From: Sinorhizobium kostiense
GTDB taxonomy: Bacteria; Pseudomonadota; Alphaproteobacteria; Rhizobiales; Rhizobiaceae
Reading direction: 5' to 3'
DNA length: 64,000 bases
NCBI RefSeq assembly: GCF_017874595.1
Contig: NZ_JAGILA010000002.1
Span: 806,001-870,000 of the forward strand
A program made the translations under genes and the position numbers. The notes under the pieces were generated by a model. The model was not told the DNA's origin. It saw nothing but the letters and a program-made list of their open reading frames with translations, and ran no database searches. Shown here piece by piece: positions 54,638 through 64,000 of the stretch (the first letter of the stretch is position 1; each line of letters begins with the position of its first letter).

Positions 54638-55380
54638 TAGCTGATATACCCCAGCCTTATGGCCTTAGCGATCGCCTGGATGCGATTGACCGAATCGAGT
54701 TTCGTCGTCGCTGCACCGAGGTAGGCGTTCACCGTATGGACGGACAAGCCCATCTTCTCGGCTATCTCCTCGCTAATATGACCGTCACCGGCCATCTGCA
54801 AGCATGCGATCTCGCGATCAGTGAGAGCTTCGGCCTTTACGGGTTGCTTTTCGTCAGCTGCGAGCATGTCCGTCATAACATGCGCTGAGCGTCCGTGCAG
54901 GTCCACGATCTGCTCCCCGGAAGCATCGATATAGCTGCCAGTGAAAATAACATAGCCATTGCCCCGCGCGCCAAGCCGAATCGGAAAGCCTATCCCCGAA
55001 TAGGAGAGCTTCCGTCCCTTCAGCCGATGCGTAAACGGCGCGAAATCGGAGGCGTCCGCAGCCTGGTGTTCGCCCTGCCCATCCCATAGAACCGGCAGTG
55101 GCGCCCGATCCAGGTGCTGAAGCAGTTCCTCGCCGTAGACGCTGATGAGCTCGTGTGCATTCACTTCCGAGGAGGCACCCCAGTTGCTCAGCGCGCAAGT
55201 CAGCTTGCGCGCCAAGACCACTCCGCCGCCACTGACGCGCAGAACCGCGAAGCTTCTTGCATTGATCTGCCGCTGCATGGCCTGCAGCCGCGTCACGAGC
55301 GTCGCAGCGAGTGCCCCCCTTCCATTGCCTACCGGCCGGCCATTGTCGTCGAAGCGGCCATCGATCGGGATCCGCACCAT
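54637..55380 (-). CDS. visR: LuxR-family master regulator of motility, VisR
   Basis: A 247-residue regulator. The N-terminal ligand/heterodimerisation domain (residues 1-180) is followed by a LuxR-type helix-turn-helix: ALTDREIACLQMAGDGHISEEIAEKMGLSVHTVNAYLGAATTKL. In S. meliloti VisR works only as a heterodimer with VisN and activates rem, placing it at the top of the cascade. It lies nine bases after visN. Confidence 0.92.
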   Translation of the reverse strand: MVRIPIDGRFDDNGRPVGNGRGALAATLVTRLQAMQRQINARSFAVLRVSGGGVVLARKLTCALSNWGASSEVNAHELISVYGEELLQHLDRAPLPVLWDGQGEHQAADASDFAPFTHRLKGRKLSYSGIGFPIRLGARGNGYVIFTGSYIDASGEQIVDLHGRSAHVMTDMLAADEKQPVKAEALTDREIACLQMAGDGHISEEIAEKMGLSVHTVNAYLGAATTKLDSVNRIQAIAKAIRLGYIS

Positions 55381-55389
55381 TCTCGCCCC

Positions 55390-56127
55390 CTACACCAGAT
55401 TGTGGCGAACCGCATGGGCGATCGCTTCCGAGCGGGTGCGTGTCCCGGTCTTGCGCATTACGCTGGTGATGTAGTTGTTGATCGTATTGCGGGAGATCCC
55501 GAGAATAACGGCGATCTCTTCGCTCGTCTTGCCTTCCGCGATCCACAACAGACACTCGAGCTCGCGTTCGGTCAGATCGCATTCCCGCTCCTGCCGCCCG
55601 GCGATCTCCGCCTTCAAGCTGACGAGATAGCCTGCGAGCACGGCGATGTCGCGCAAGCCTTCCCGGGAGAGAATGACGTCCTCAGGAAAGAGGAGCATCA
55701 GCAGGAACCGGCGGCGACCCACATTGATGGTGACGGCGCAATAGGAGCGGCTGACACCGCGCGGCAAATCGACGTCATGCGGCATCGGAAGAAAGCACGG
55801 CTGAAGCGTTGCCAGGCATTTTTCCAGTTCGCTGCTCTTTGTGTTGAGATCGGCGACTATCCCCGACAGACGACGCACAACATCAAAAGGCCAGTCGGAG
55901 CAGATGACAAAATCGAGTCCGCTGTCCTGGGAAAGATCATGGCGGGCCAAGAGATAATGTGACGCCCCGACATATCCCGTCAGGGCGGCCAGGCCACTGC
56001 CGAGGCTCGCACGAGCGGCGCTCTCGCCTAGCCTTGCGGTCAATTGTTCCCGTGACACGCCCGAGCCACATGCGCGTGGTGCAGCGGCCTCGAAAGACCA
56101 GGCTGCATTCGCCTGCGAAGTCTCCAT
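55390..56127 (-). CDS. visN: LuxR-family master regulator of motility, VisN
   Basis: A 245-residue regulator from ATG 56127 (METSQANAAWSFEA). The N-terminal sensory-like domain is followed by a C-terminal LuxR helix-turn-helix: DLTERELECLLWIAEGKTSEEIAVILGISRNTINNYITSVMRKTG. It forms the VisNR heterodimer. A longer open frame to 56223 exists, but the extra residues are not convincing. The 828-base region upstream is the largest non-coding stretch in the window and should contain its promoter. Confidence 0.92.
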   Translation of the reverse strand: METSQANAAWSFEAAAPRACGSGVSREQLTARLGESAARASLGSGLAALTGYVGASHYLLARHDLSQDSGLDFVICSDWPFDVVRRLSGIVADLNTKSSELEKCLATLQPCFLPMPHDVDLPRGVSRSYCAVTINVGRRRFLLMLLFPEDVILSREGLRDIAVLAGYLVSLKAEIAGRQERECDLTERELECLLWIAEGKTSEEIAVILGISRNTINNYITSVMRKTGTRTRSEAIAHAVRHNLV

Positions 56128-56955
56128 GAAATCAGCCCCCACCGCCGAGTTCGCCATCCGGAAACACGCTTGCCCTGCCACACCAACACCCCGGCAAGGG
56201 TCGGTATTCGCCACCGTGCGCAATTAAAGGACGCGAATCAATTTCTAAACTGTACATCGCTTCCCCCTAAAATGGCACTGTCATTGCTCTGCCGTTTGCT
56301 TAACTGGTTCATGCGGCAATCGGCTGCCTGCCTGCCGGCGTGCGGGCAGGTTGCAGTCGCGGTCCGAATACCTAAAATTCGGGTTACCCTTTTGTTTTAA
56401 AAAAGGATCTCGCTCGATCAAAGAAGCGATCACAGGGTGAAATGGTCGCGCCTCGGTGCGGGAAATTCGCCCGCTTGCGTACAACCATGGACGCTCATGC
56501 AGGTCTCAGCACCCACAATAAAATCAAGAAAGACAATTTAACTTAGATCCATGTTGCCAAAATGCATCGGTCCAAAGAGGGCATAGGCACAGATGCGCGA
56601 GGAAGAAACAGGCTAGAGGCGAAAATTATGTTTCTACAACCTGTCTCTATATTTAAACAAAACTGAGTCAACGGCAAACAACCAGCGGAGGACAGATGGC
56701 GACTTCGAGACGTCGCCTGGTTGGCGAATCTAGAAAGATAAAATTTTCATTAAAATCGCCGCCGCTTGCGCAACCAAGATTCCGTGAAACGCGACGGATT
56801 CTTCGGCGGAGCTGCGGACCTACAAATCCCGCACCCTATTAGACTCAAGCAATATTTTATCGATCTGGCCAGCACAGCCAACTCACTCAATGCCCCGCTG
56901 TAAGATGGCAAAACCCCGCCCAACGGGCGGGGATGAGAAGAACTGCTTGACTTCG
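56128..56955. other. Long non-coding region between fliF and visN
   Basis: 828 bases. It is markedly AT-richer than the rest of the window in patches (about 56220-56260, 56380-56420, 56510-56560, 56635-56670, 56735-56760). It contains a Cys/Pro-type repeat-like CCTGCC/GGCAGG inverted pair near 56330-56350 and the fliF terminator at its right end. Short open frames here lack credible composition. It is large enough for a regulated visN promoter or a small RNA; neither can be shown from sequence alone. Confidence 0.5.
56914..56932 (-). terminator. Rho-independent terminator of fliF
   Basis: Eight-base perfect arms CCCCGCCC/GGGCGGGG with an AAC loop, followed on the minus strand by TTTTGCC. It lies 24 bases past the fliF stop and ends the che-fliF direction of transcription before visN. 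Confidence 0.8.
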
Positions 56956-58629
56956 TCAGGCTGCGTGATCGAGAGCCCATTTGCGCAGGATCTTGGCGGC
57001 TCGCTCCTCGCTGATCTCCACCATGCGGGCGAGCCGGCGCTCCGGCCCCTCCTTGACGCGGCGGTTGAACCCGCCTTCGTCGCCGAGATTGAGCAGGTCG
57101 TCGGTGCTGTCGAAGCCGAAGTCCGAACCGAAGCCTTCCATGAGGGCGCCTCCGGCGCCGGCGCCAGCCGGCGAGAAATCCGGCAATTCTAGACCGGCTG
57201 CTTCGCCTTCGAGCTGGCCAGCCTGGCCGCCAAAGCCCATCTGGCGAGCGAGCGGCCTCATTCCCAACCAGACGACGAGGAAGGCGACGGCGACAAAGGC
57301 GAGCGAATTGATGATGCCGCCCAGATTCCTCGTCAGCATCTCCATGACGCCCGGGCCGGAGATCGGCTGGTCGAGCAGTTGCGTTTCGACGAAGTCCATT
57401 GCCGTCAGCGTGACGACGTCGCCGCGGTCGAGATTGACGCCCGCGGCGGACGCAACGATTTTCTGCATTTCCTGGAGATAAGCGTCGACCTTCGCCTGGT
57501 CAGCCGGCTCGCCGACCATGGCCGCCAAACGACCGCGGTTGACGACGACGGCGATCGACAGGCGTTCGATCGAATAGCTGTTCTTGACGGTGGCAATCGT
57601 CTTGCTGTTGATTTCGTAGTTCGTCTGCTCTTCCTTTTTCTCCGCCTCGTCGCTCGATTGCTGCCCAGCTCCGCCTTTGGGTGCAGCCTGGGGCACGTTC
57701 TGTTGCACGGTTGCGGCGTTGTCGGGCTGCTGCTGGCTGGACTTCTGCTCTTCCTTGATGACGCGTGTCGAGCGCTCCACCCGCGATTCCGGATCGAAGA
57801 CGGTCTCCTGGATCTGCTGGGCGTCAGTATTTAGCGCGGCAGTGACACTGGAGCGGAAATTGTCCATGCCGAGGAAGGGGGCAAGCGCGTTGTCGATCTT
57901 CTTTTCGAGATCGGTCTGGACGTTCTGGATAACGCCGAGCGACTGGTTGAGAGCGGTGTTGGCCGGGTCGTCGCCGGAGGCGAGGAGCTGCCCTGTCGAA
58001 TCGAGAATGGTGACGTCGTCGACATCGAGCCCCGGAACCGACGAGGCGACCAGATGGCGGATCGAGGCCGCAGCATTGCGGCCGACAGTCGCGCTGGCGC
58101 GAATCATCACCGAGGCGGTCGGCGTCTGCTCGGCTTTGCGGAAGCTTCCACGCTCCGGCATGACGATGTGGACGCGCGCGGCGGCTATGCCGGAAATCTG
58201 CTGGATCGTTCGGGCGATCTCGCCTTCAAGTGCGCGAACCCGCGTCACCTCCTGCATGAAAGAGGTAAGGCCGATGGAGCCGACATTGTCGAAAAGCTCG
58301 TATCCGGCATTGGCGCTGCTCGGCAGACCTCGCTCGGCAAGCAGCAGACGAGCCTTGCCGGTCATGCCCACGGGTACCTGGATGCTGCCGCCGTCCGAAC
58401 CCACTTCGAAGTCGACATTGGCCTCGGCAAGCGCAATGCTGATCTGGGTCACGTCGCTGCGTTCAAGGCCGACATAGAGCGTTTCGAAGGCCGGCTTGTT
58501 GACGTAGATCGCAGCACCGAGAATGACGCCGATTGCGACGATGCCCGCTAGAGCAAGGGCAATCAGTTTGCTCTGCCCGAGATTGCCCAAATTCTTCGTG
58601 AACGTCGAAAATTGATCGAACAGAGTCAT
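56956..58629 (-). CDS. fliF: Flagellar MS-ring protein
   Basis: A 557-residue ring protein with a first membrane helix at about residues 20-42 (LIALALAGIVAIGVILGAAIYV), periplasmic ring-building motifs (PTASVMIRASATVGRNAAASIRHLVASSVPGLDVDDVTILD), a Gln/Glu-rich variable stretch near residues 275-325, a second membrane helix near 440-460, and a C-terminal FliG-binding tail (ERRLARMVEISEERAAKILRKWALD). It is 258 bases downstream of cheT. Confidence 0.95.
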   Translation of the reverse strand: MTLFDQFSTFTKNLGNLGQSKLIALALAGIVAIGVILGAAIYVNKPAFETLYVGLERSDVTQISIALAEANVDFEVGSDGGSIQVPVGMTGKARLLLAERGLPSSANAGYELFDNVGSIGLTSFMQEVTRVRALEGEIARTIQQISGIAAARVHIVMPERGSFRKAEQTPTASVMIRASATVGRNAAASIRHLVASSVPGLDVDDVTILDSTGQLLASGDDPANTALNQSLGVIQNVQTDLEKKIDNALAPFLGMDNFRSSVTAALNTDAQQIQETVFDPESRVERSTRVIKEEQKSSQQQPDNAATVQQNVPQAAPKGGAGQQSSDEAEKKEEQTNYEINSKTIATVKNSYSIERLSIAVVVNRGRLAAMVGEPADQAKVDAYLQEMQKIVASAAGVNLDRGDVVTLTAMDFVETQLLDQPISGPGVMEMLTRNLGGIINSLAFVAVAFLVVWLGMRPLARQMGFGGQAGQLEGEAAGLELPDFSPAGAGAGGALMEGFGSDFGFDSTDDLLNLGDEGGFNRRVKEGPERRLARMVEISEERAAKILRKWALDHAA

Positions 58630-58887
58630 TCTGTTTCCGCACCCAGTATCGCAAGACAGCCTTGCCGGTTATCGACGGCGCCCTGCGCAGTTCCAACATT
58701 CGGGTTTGCTGGCTTTCGGCTTCGATCAGCCATCATTCGGTACACGCGAATCTACCAGCCCCGGAAGCGAAGCTAGGCAACGAAACTTGCGCGAACTTGA
58801 CGGCTGTCAGCATACGGCACCAGCAAAAATCTTTGCGGCCGGCGAATGACGCGTGAGCGGGGGATCGAGCGGACTACCAGGTCCGCG

Positions 58888-59277
58888 TCAGAATGCCTCG
58901 AAATCGCCGGAGGCCTTGGTCAGTGGCTGGGAGTGCCCGTGGCGAAGGACACCGCTGCCGAGGGCCCTCTTCATATCTGCGAGTTTGACGAGGTTGACTG
59001 CGGTGCTGATATCCACCAGCCAGGCATCCGGAATGGACGCCGTGATCGTATCGATGAATTCGGCGAGCCCCCGCGTCTTCTGCACCGCCAGATCGACGCC
59101 CTGAAAAAGCATCATCCTGTCAACCGTATCCCCGCCGCTAGCGGAATCATCCAGGAGCTGCGGCTCGATGCGCTCGATGAGATAGGCCACGTCGTGGAGT
59201 TCGGTCACGATGCGCATCAGCACCGCCGGCAGCGATTCTTCCGCGTGAGATATGTGGCTCTGGCAATCGGTCTGCAT
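58888..59277 (-). CDS. cheT: Chemotaxis protein CheT
   Basis: A 129-residue helical protein (start ATG 59277, with a GAGAGACG sequence upstream). Features: MRIVTELHDVAYLIERIEPQLLD and LFQGVDLAVQKTRGLAEFIDTIT. It has no catalytic or receiver motif and is distantly reminiscent of CheZ-like or DUF-type helical bundles. It corresponds to orf10/CheT in the S. meliloti che operon, a protein needed for normal chemotaxis. Ends the che operon before fliF. Confidence 0.8.
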   Translation of the reverse strand: MQTDCQSHISHAEESLPAVLMRIVTELHDVAYLIERIEPQLLDDSASGGDTVDRMMLFQGVDLAVQKTRGLAEFIDTITASIPDAWLVDISTAVNLVKLADMKRALGSGVLRHGHSQPLTKASGDFEAF

Positions 59278-59324
59278 TTCGTCTCTCACGTGCTTTTGAA
59301 ATCTGCTGCGATGGGCGGGAGTGA

Positions 59325-59879
59325 TCAGAAGAACTCGATGGAGCTTTCCGCCGGTTTGGGCGCGGGCGCGGGCCGCTGGTCCAGTTGGATTGCGCGCTGC
59401 GCCTCGACGCCCGTCAACGCATACTGGCGGGCACGTCCGGTCACCGGCCAGTATTCGAGCTTGCGACCGTGCTCGCCACCGGTGCTTTCACCGACAATCC
59501 TGATGCCCTCGTCCATGAGGAATTGGCGCGCAAAGGCGGCGTTCTGCTCCCCGACATTCGAGAAGCGTGCAATCGTCCTGGCGCCGCCGAAGATCTTCGC
59601 CTCGAGCCGATCCCTTCGCGCACCCTGCTTGAGGAGACCGTTGATGAGAAGCTCCATGAGGTGCACGCCGTAGCGCGTGGCATCGCCGCCCGCGGCGACC
59701 GAAGCCGCGGAGCCGGGCAACAGGAAGTGGTTCATGCCGCCGACGCCGGCTACCGGATCGCGCATGCATGCGGCCACGCAGGAGCCGAGAATGGTCGAAA
59801 GAACGATATCGGGATCGCTAACGACCTTGAACTCGCCCTGGATGACGTGCACACGCCTGCCGGCAGCTTCGGTGATCAT
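59325..59879 (-). CDS. cheD: Chemoreceptor glutamine deamidase
   Basis: A 184-residue enzyme that deamidates receptor glutamines. Catalytic Cys is in [10 protein letters not shown], His in [11 protein letters not shown], and the Thr/Ser region lies in the later NAAFARQFL segment. Length is close to the family. It overlaps cheY2 by four bases and is followed by cheT. Confidence 0.93.
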   Translation of the reverse strand: MITEAAGRRVHVIQGEFKVVSDPDIVLSTILGSCVAACMRDPVAGVGGMNHFLLPGSAASVAAGGDATRYGVHLMELLINGLLKQGARRDRLEAKIFGGARTIARFSNVGEQNAAFARQFLMDEGIRIVGESTGGEHGRKLEYWPVTGRARQYALTGVEAQRAIQLDQRPAPAPKPAESSIEFF

Positions 59880-60265
59880 TTCAGCGCCCCGAAAACGGCT
59901 TCGATCGCAGCCTTCATCTTCTCGATCGTGAACGGCTTGGCCAGCACGTTGTTGGCGCCAAGCGCCGCCGCCTTCTGCACCAGAGCACGGTCTCCTTGCG
60001 CCGTCAGGATGATGAAGGCCGCCTTCTTGGTGGCCGGGTTCGCGCGCACCGCCTGCAACAGGCCAAGGCCATCCATCTTCGGCATGTTGAAATCCGAGAT
60101 GACAAGGTGATGGGGGTTCTGCGCCATGATCTTCATGCCCTGCTCCCCGTCGCCGGCGGCAGTGATCTGCTTGAAGCCGAGCTGCTGAAGAGCGTCGCCC
60201 AGAAGCAGACGGCTCGTCACCTGATCGTCGACGATCAGTACTTTTATTTTTTCCGCGATGGACAT
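59876..60265 (-). CDS. cheY2: Chemotaxis response regulator, motor-binding type
   Basis: A 129-residue single-domain response regulator with the acidic pair D13-D14, phospho-acceptor D58 (VISDFNMP), T88 and K110. In S. meliloti CheY2-P slows the unidirectional motor, while CheY1 acts as a phosphate sink; this copy is in the cheY2 position (cheB-cheY2-cheD). It overlaps the cheB stop by one base (TAATG). Confidence 0.9.
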   Translation of the reverse strand: MSIAEKIKVLIVDDQVTSRLLLGDALQQLGFKQITAAGDGEQGMKIMAQNPHHLVISDFNMPKMDGLGLLQAVRANPATKKAAFIILTAQGDRALVQKAAALGANNVLAKPFTIEKMKAAIEAVFGALK

Positions 60266-61314
60266 TATTCGCTTCCTTCCTTCCGGGCTGCCGCCGATTT
60301 CAATATCTCTTCCCCGATGGATCCAAGGGGAAGCTGGGTTTCGACGGCTCCCAATTCATAGGCGACCCTCGGCATGCCGTAGACGACACAGGTCTTTTCG
60401 TTTTGTCCGAAGGTGCGTGCTCCGGCGTGCCGCAATTTCAGGAGACCGGCCGCGCCGTCACGACCCATGCCGGTCAGAATGACTCCGATTGCATTGCGTC
60501 CCGCCAGTTCGGCAACCGAATCGAACAACACGTCGACGGACGGGCGGTGGCCGTTGACAGGCTCCCGATCGACGAGCCGGCAGCAGGGTGCCGAGGCGTT
60601 GGCGACCTGGAGATGCCGCTCGCCGCCCGGCGCCAGATAGATCTTGCCGATTTCGAGGCGGGCGCCCTCGGTCGCCTCCTCCACCGTCGGCGCGCAGAGG
60701 CGGTTCAATCTTTCGGCGAAGCTCTTCGTGAAGGTGTGCGGCATGTGCTGCGTGATCACCGTCGGCGGACATCTGGCCGGGAATTTCTGCAGCACTGCGA
60801 TCAGCGCTTCGACACCGCCGGTGGAGGCGCCGATGGCAACGATCTTGCGGCCAGCCCGGTACTCGGAGGCGGCATTCGCGACGGGCGTGGCCGCGCGGTT
60901 CGTTGTGAACATCGCCTTTCGCTGCGAGCGCGCGGCTGCCTTGACCTTGTCCACCAGGCCGCCGAACGGGTTAGGATCGCCGGGATGCGGTTTGCCCACA
61001 CAATCGAAAGCGCCGATTTCAAGGGCGGCAATCGTCGCCTCTGCTCCCTTGTGAGTCAGCGTCGACACCATGATGACCGGCATCGGCCGGAGCCGCATGA
61101 TCTTGTCGAGAAATTCGAGGCCGTTCATGTTCGGCATCTCGATGTCGAGAGTGACCACGTCCGGGTCGAGCTGCTTGATCGCCTGACGCGCTTCGAAGGC
61201 ATCTGCCGCCTGGCCGACAACCTCCACATTCGGATCGGCGTTGAGTACGGCGGAGATAAGACCCCGCATCGTGGCGGAGTCATCGACGACGAGAACACGG
61301 GCGGGAGCCGTCAT
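60265..61314 (-). CDS. cheB: Chemoreceptor methylesterase/deamidase
   Basis: A 349-residue protein: receiver domain with D11/D12 and phospho-acceptor D57 (VTLDIEMP), then a methylesterase domain with IGASTGG (nucleophile Ser), TQHMP (His) and GMGRDGA (Asp). ATG 61314 is chosen: it begins the receiver ([13 protein letters not shown]) and overlaps cheR by four bases. A longer frame upstream is a shadow of cheR. Confidence 0.95.
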   Translation of the reverse strand: MTAPARVLVVDDSATMRGLISAVLNADPNVEVVGQAADAFEARQAIKQLDPDVVTLDIEMPNMNGLEFLDKIMRLRPMPVIMVSTLTHKGAEATIAALEIGAFDCVGKPHPGDPNPFGGLVDKVKAAARSQRKAMFTTNRAATPVANAASEYRAGRKIVAIGASTGGVEALIAVLQKFPARCPPTVITQHMPHTFTKSFAERLNRLCAPTVEEATEGARLEIGKIYLAPGGERHLQVANASAPCCRLVDREPVNGHRPSVDVLFDSVAELAGRNAIGVILTGMGRDGAAGLLKLRHAGARTFGQNEKTCVVYGMPRVAYELGAVETQLPLGSIGEEILKSAAARKEGSE

Positions 61315-62219
61315 GCCCGACCTCCATGAAACCTGCCGGTGTGGCGATAGGTGGTGACACCGATATTGTCGAAGACGACCTTGGCATCGCCCGAGATGCG
61401 TTCCGAGTGGCCTATGTAGAGATGCCCGCCGGTATCGAGAACGCTCGCGAAACGCGACCAGATCTTCATCTGTGTCGGCTCGTCGAAGTAGATCACGACG
61501 TTGCGACAGAAGATGACGTCGAACGGGCCCTTCACCGGCCATTGCGCCATGAGGTTGAGCTCGTTAAAGGTAATCAACCGCTTTACGCGGTCGTCGATCT
61601 GCCACTTCACGCGGCCGCCAACCTCGACCTCGCTGAACCATTGTTTGCGCATGGCCGGACTGACTGTCTCAAGGGCGGTCGCGTCATAGGCGCCAGCCCG
61701 AGCGAGCGCAAGGATCTTGGGATCGATATCGGTCGCCAGAATGCGGAAGTCGTACTCTGCGACGTTCGGCAGGAGCGACAGCACCGTGAGTGCAATCGAA
61801 TAAGGCTCCTGCCCGTCGGAGCAGGCTGCTGACCAGATCCGCACACGACCGCCGCTCTTTGCCCGCGCGACCAGCTCCGGCAAGACTTCCGCCTTCAAAT
61901 GTTCGAAATGATGGTTCTCGCGGAAAAAGCGGGTGAAATTCGTCGTCAGGTGGGAAAGCATGTCTCGGCGCGCGGCAGCACCGGTCGGCGATGCGACGAG
62001 CTGACAGTAATCGCGAAAGCCCCTGAGCCCGAGACTGCGGATATGCTTCGACAGCCGCGAATAGACGAGCGAGGCCTTCGTTTCATTGAGATAGATCCCG
62101 GCATCCGCATAGATCATCGCCGCAATCTCCTGGAGGTCGCGACGGGTTAGCGGATATTCGCCATTCGCAACGCATTCGTCTGGCGAGAGCTTCGGTTCAA
62201 AGGTGGCTTGAAAATTCAT
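61311..62219 (-). CDS. cheR: Chemoreceptor methyltransferase
   Basis: A 302-residue S-adenosylmethionine-dependent methyltransferase. The N-terminal helical domain is followed by the cofactor fold: [55 protein letters not shown] and [13 protein letters not shown]. It adds methyl groups to receptor glutamates, opposing CheB. It overlaps cheW and cheB by four bases each. Confidence 0.96.
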   Translation of the reverse strand: MNFQATFEPKLSPDECVANGEYPLTRRDLQEIAAMIYADAGIYLNETKASLVYSRLSKHIRSLGLRGFRDYCQLVASPTGAAARRDMLSHLTTNFTRFFRENHHFEHLKAEVLPELVARAKSGGRVRIWSAACSDGQEPYSIALTVLSLLPNVAEYDFRILATDIDPKILALARAGAYDATALETVSPAMRKQWFSEVEVGGRVKWQIDDRVKRLITFNELNLMAQWPVKGPFDVIFCRNVVIYFDEPTQMKIWSRFASVLDTGGHLYIGHSERISGDAKVVFDNIGVTTYRHTGRFHGGRA

Positions 62220-62683
62220 GCCGCCTCCCTTTCGTGATGCGGGAAGATGGAGTCGAGTTCGACCAGGCAGATCATGCGCCCGTCGATCGCCAGAACTCCC
62301 CGGGCGAGACTTCTTGCAAATTCCGAGGCAATTTCCGGCGTGGGCTGGATATCGGCATCGGAGACGGTCAGAATATCGGAGACGGCATCGACCAGCAGCC
62401 CGACCACCTGGCTGTTGACCTGGGCAACGATGATCACATGCCTCACTGTCGGCTCGGCCGGCTTCATTCCGAGGCGAGCGCAGAAGTCGATGATCGGCAG
62501 TACGGCACCACGCAAGTTGATTACGCCCAGCATGTAGGAAGGAGCATGCGGCATCGGTGTCGCAGGCGTCCAGCCACGAATTTCACGAACCGACATGATG
62601 TTGACGCAGAATTCCTGATCGCCGACACGGAAAGCGATCAGCTCCCGTCCGCCAGTCGTCAGATTTTTTGCGGCATAGGTCAT
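62216..62683 (-). CDS. cheW: Chemotaxis coupling protein
   Basis: A 155-residue two-SH3-like-domain adaptor that joins receptors to CheA. Features: ELIAFRVGDQEFCVNIMSVREIRGW at the N-terminus, YMLGVINLRGAVLPIIDFCARLG, and VGLLVDAVSDILTV. Five bases lie between it and cheA. It is the S. meliloti cheW1-position gene. Confidence 0.95.
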   Translation of the reverse strand: MTYAAKNLTTGGRELIAFRVGDQEFCVNIMSVREIRGWTPATPMPHAPSYMLGVINLRGAVLPIIDFCARLGMKPAEPTVRHVIIVAQVNSQVVGLLVDAVSDILTVSDADIQPTPEIASEFARSLARGVLAIDGRMICLVELDSIFPHHEREAA

Positions 62684-62688
62684 GACTA

Positions 62689-64000
62689 CTATCCGGTCGC
62701 AGCAAGGGTCATTTCGGGTTTCAGGGTTTGCCCGCGCGAGGCGGCAACGATGGCATCAACATCGAGGATCAGAGCAACGCGCCCATCGCCGAGAATGGTC
62801 GCCGCCGCGATGCCCGGAACATGCGTATAGTTCGCCTCGAGGCTCTTGATGACGACTTGCCGCTGCCCCTGGATGGCGTCCACCATGAGGGCGCGCTGCC
62901 CGCCCCCTTCCGATTCCACGAGGAGCGCCACGCCTTCGACCGGATTCGCCTGTGTCGCGCGGAAGTTCAGGATGCGGCCGACATCGACCAATGGGCAGAA
63001 GGAGTTGCGGATCGAAATCAGCCGCTGGCTCGCGCCGAAGCTGTGAATGGCGGAGGCTTCCGGCTGGAGCGTTTCGACGATAGCGGTCAATGGCACCACC
63101 AGCGTCTGGTTAGCGACGGTCACCACCATGCCATCGAGAACCGCGAGCGTGAGCGGCAGGCTCATAATGAAGACCGAACCCTGCCCCGGCTTCGACTGAA
63201 TGTTGATGCGACCGCCGAGCGCCTGGATCGAGCGCTTGACAACGTCCATGCCGACGCCGCGCCCGGAAATGTCGGAAATCTTGTCCGCGGTGGAAAAGCC
63301 GGCGTGAAAAATCAGGTTGTCGATCTCCTCGTCGGAGAGATTGGCATCGGCGGCGATCAGGTCGTTGTCGATCGCCTTTTGCCGCACCTTCTCGCGATTG
63401 ATGCCGGCGCCGTCGTCGGCAAGCTCGATGACGATACGACCGGAGCGATGTTTCGCCGTCAGCCGCACCGTGCCTTCCGGGTTCTTGCCCGCGGCGACGC
63501 GCTTCTCAGGCGTTTCCAATCCATGATCGACCGCATTGCGGATCATGTGCGTCAGCGGCTCGGCCAGCTTGTCGATGACCGTCTTATCCACTTCCGTGTT
63601 CTCGCCCTCGGTCACGAGTCGCACCGACTTCCCGGTCATGTCGGCGATTTCGCGGACGATGCGCGACATGCGCTGGAACACCGGCTTTACCGGCTGCGCG
63701 CGGATCGCCATGACACTGTCCTGGATTTCGCGCGTGAGCTGCTGCAGCTCCTCGAGACCCATATTGATCGACGAGGTTCCGTTGGTGTCGTTCTCGATTA
63801 CGCTTTGCGACAGCATCGCCTGGTTGATGACGAGCTCGCCGACGAGATTGATGAGGCGGTCGACGCGATCGAGATCCACACGGATCGTCGGCTGGGCGGC
63901 AGAGGCCGCCTGCTGGGCAGCCGCCTGCGCCGCGGAGGCGGTCGACGCCACTTTCGCATTCTCCAGGGGCGCGCGCGCTGCAGTCTGGGCCATCTGCAGG
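62689..64000 (-). CDS. cheA: Chemotaxis histidine kinase (5' part outside window)
   Basis: The C-terminal part of CheA; the frame is open to the right edge, so the start and the phosphotransfer domain lie beyond 64000. Visible: the P3 dimerisation helix (RVDRLINLVGELVINQAMLSQ), the kinase domain with N box THMIRNAVDHGLE, G1 DDGAGIN, G2 GRGVGMDVV, and the P5 CheW-like domain ending in DVDAIVAAS. A Met at 63993 (MAQTAARAP) is inside the linker and is not the start. Head of the che operon as seen. Confidence 0.95.
   Translation of the reverse strand, partial: LQMAQTAARAPLENAKVASTASAAQAAAQQAASAAQPTIRVDLDRVDRLINLVGELVINQAMLSQSVIENDTNGTSSINMGLEELQQLTREIQDSVMAIRAQPVKPVFQRMSRIVREIADMTGKSVRLVTEGENTEVDKTVIDKLAEPLTHMIRNAVDHGLETPEKRVAAGKNPEGTVRLTAKHRSGRIVIELADDGAGINREKVRQKAIDNDLIAADANLSDEEIDNLIFHAGFSTADKISDISGRGVGMDVVKRSIQALGGRINIQSKPGQGSVFIMSLPLTLAVLDGMVVTVANQTLVVPLTAIVETLQPEASAIHSFGASQRLISIRNSFCPLVDVGRILNFRATQANPVEGVALLVESEGGGQRALMVDAIQGQRQVVIKSLEANYTHVPGIAAATILGDGRVALILDVDAIVAASRGQTLKPEMTLAATG

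Noticed and set aside
56281-56484. 67-residue open frame in the visN upstream region
   Set aside because: No ribosome-binding site of note, no recognisable features, and it spans AT-rich non-coding DNA.
63991-63993. ATG at the right edge as the cheA start
   Set aside because: The frame continues open to the window edge and the phosphotransfer domain would be missing; this Met lies in an Ala-rich linker.

Overview
The window is GC-rich alphaproteobacterial chromosome, almost certainly from Sinorhizobium/Ensifer. It carries gene types that are characteristic of that group when found together: the LuxR-type pair visN/visR, the OmpR-like rem, the periplasmic motility genes motC and motE, cheT, a paired flbT/flaF, several short flagellins without a fliD/fliS block, and an agl alpha-glucoside operon beside zwf-pgl-edd. 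Gene order matches what I know of the Sinorhizobium meliloti flagellar/chemotaxis region. One difference stands out: I see three flagellin genes, while S. meliloti is known to have four (flaA, flaB, flaC, flaD).

Left part (1-17.6 kb), metabolism. A truncated gamma-glutamylputrescine-synthetase-like glutamine synthetase is followed by its FAD oxidoreductase partner. Next come zwf, pgl and edd (oxidative entry into the Entner-Doudoroff pathway) and a small PilZ-like/unknown gene. The alpha-glucoside system follows: aglE-aglF-aglG-aglA-aglK on the minus strand and the LacI-type repressor gene aglR divergent from it. Two near-identical palindromes in the divergent gap fit an AglR operator pair, and one of them abuts the aglR ribosome binding site. 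After folD come a RIME-like intergenic repeat and a family 2 glycosyltransferase gene broken by an apparent frameshift.

Right part (17.6-64 kb), motility. Reading the minus strand from right to left: the chemotaxis operon (cheA, cheW, cheR, cheB, cheY2, cheD, cheT), fliF, and the master regulators visN-visR. A plus-strand block follows (motA-fliM-fliN-fliG-flhB-unknown). Back on the minus strand are an unknown DUF1217-type gene, flgF-fliI-unknown, the long basal-body operon flgB-flgC-fliE-flgG-flgA-flgI-motE-flgH-fliL-fliP, and three separately expressed flagellins. Then come a FliH-like gene with motB-motC-fliK-lytic transglycosylase, rem-flgE-flgK-flgL-flaF-flbT-flgD-fliQ-flhA-fliR, and four small accessory genes (FliJ-like, flgJ rod-binding, FlgN-like, FliL-like).

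The regulatory logic expected from the family is VisNR -> Rem -> basal body/export/motor -> flagellin and chemotaxis genes. The most interesting leads are a candidate FliH encoded upstream of motB, a second FliL-like membrane protein, a shared promoter/leader module before all three flagellins (a possible FlbT target), a FliM without the canonical CheY-binding N-terminus, and RIME-like repeats inside flagellar gene clusters. I saw no tRNA, rRNA, CRISPR array, insertion sequence or prophage.
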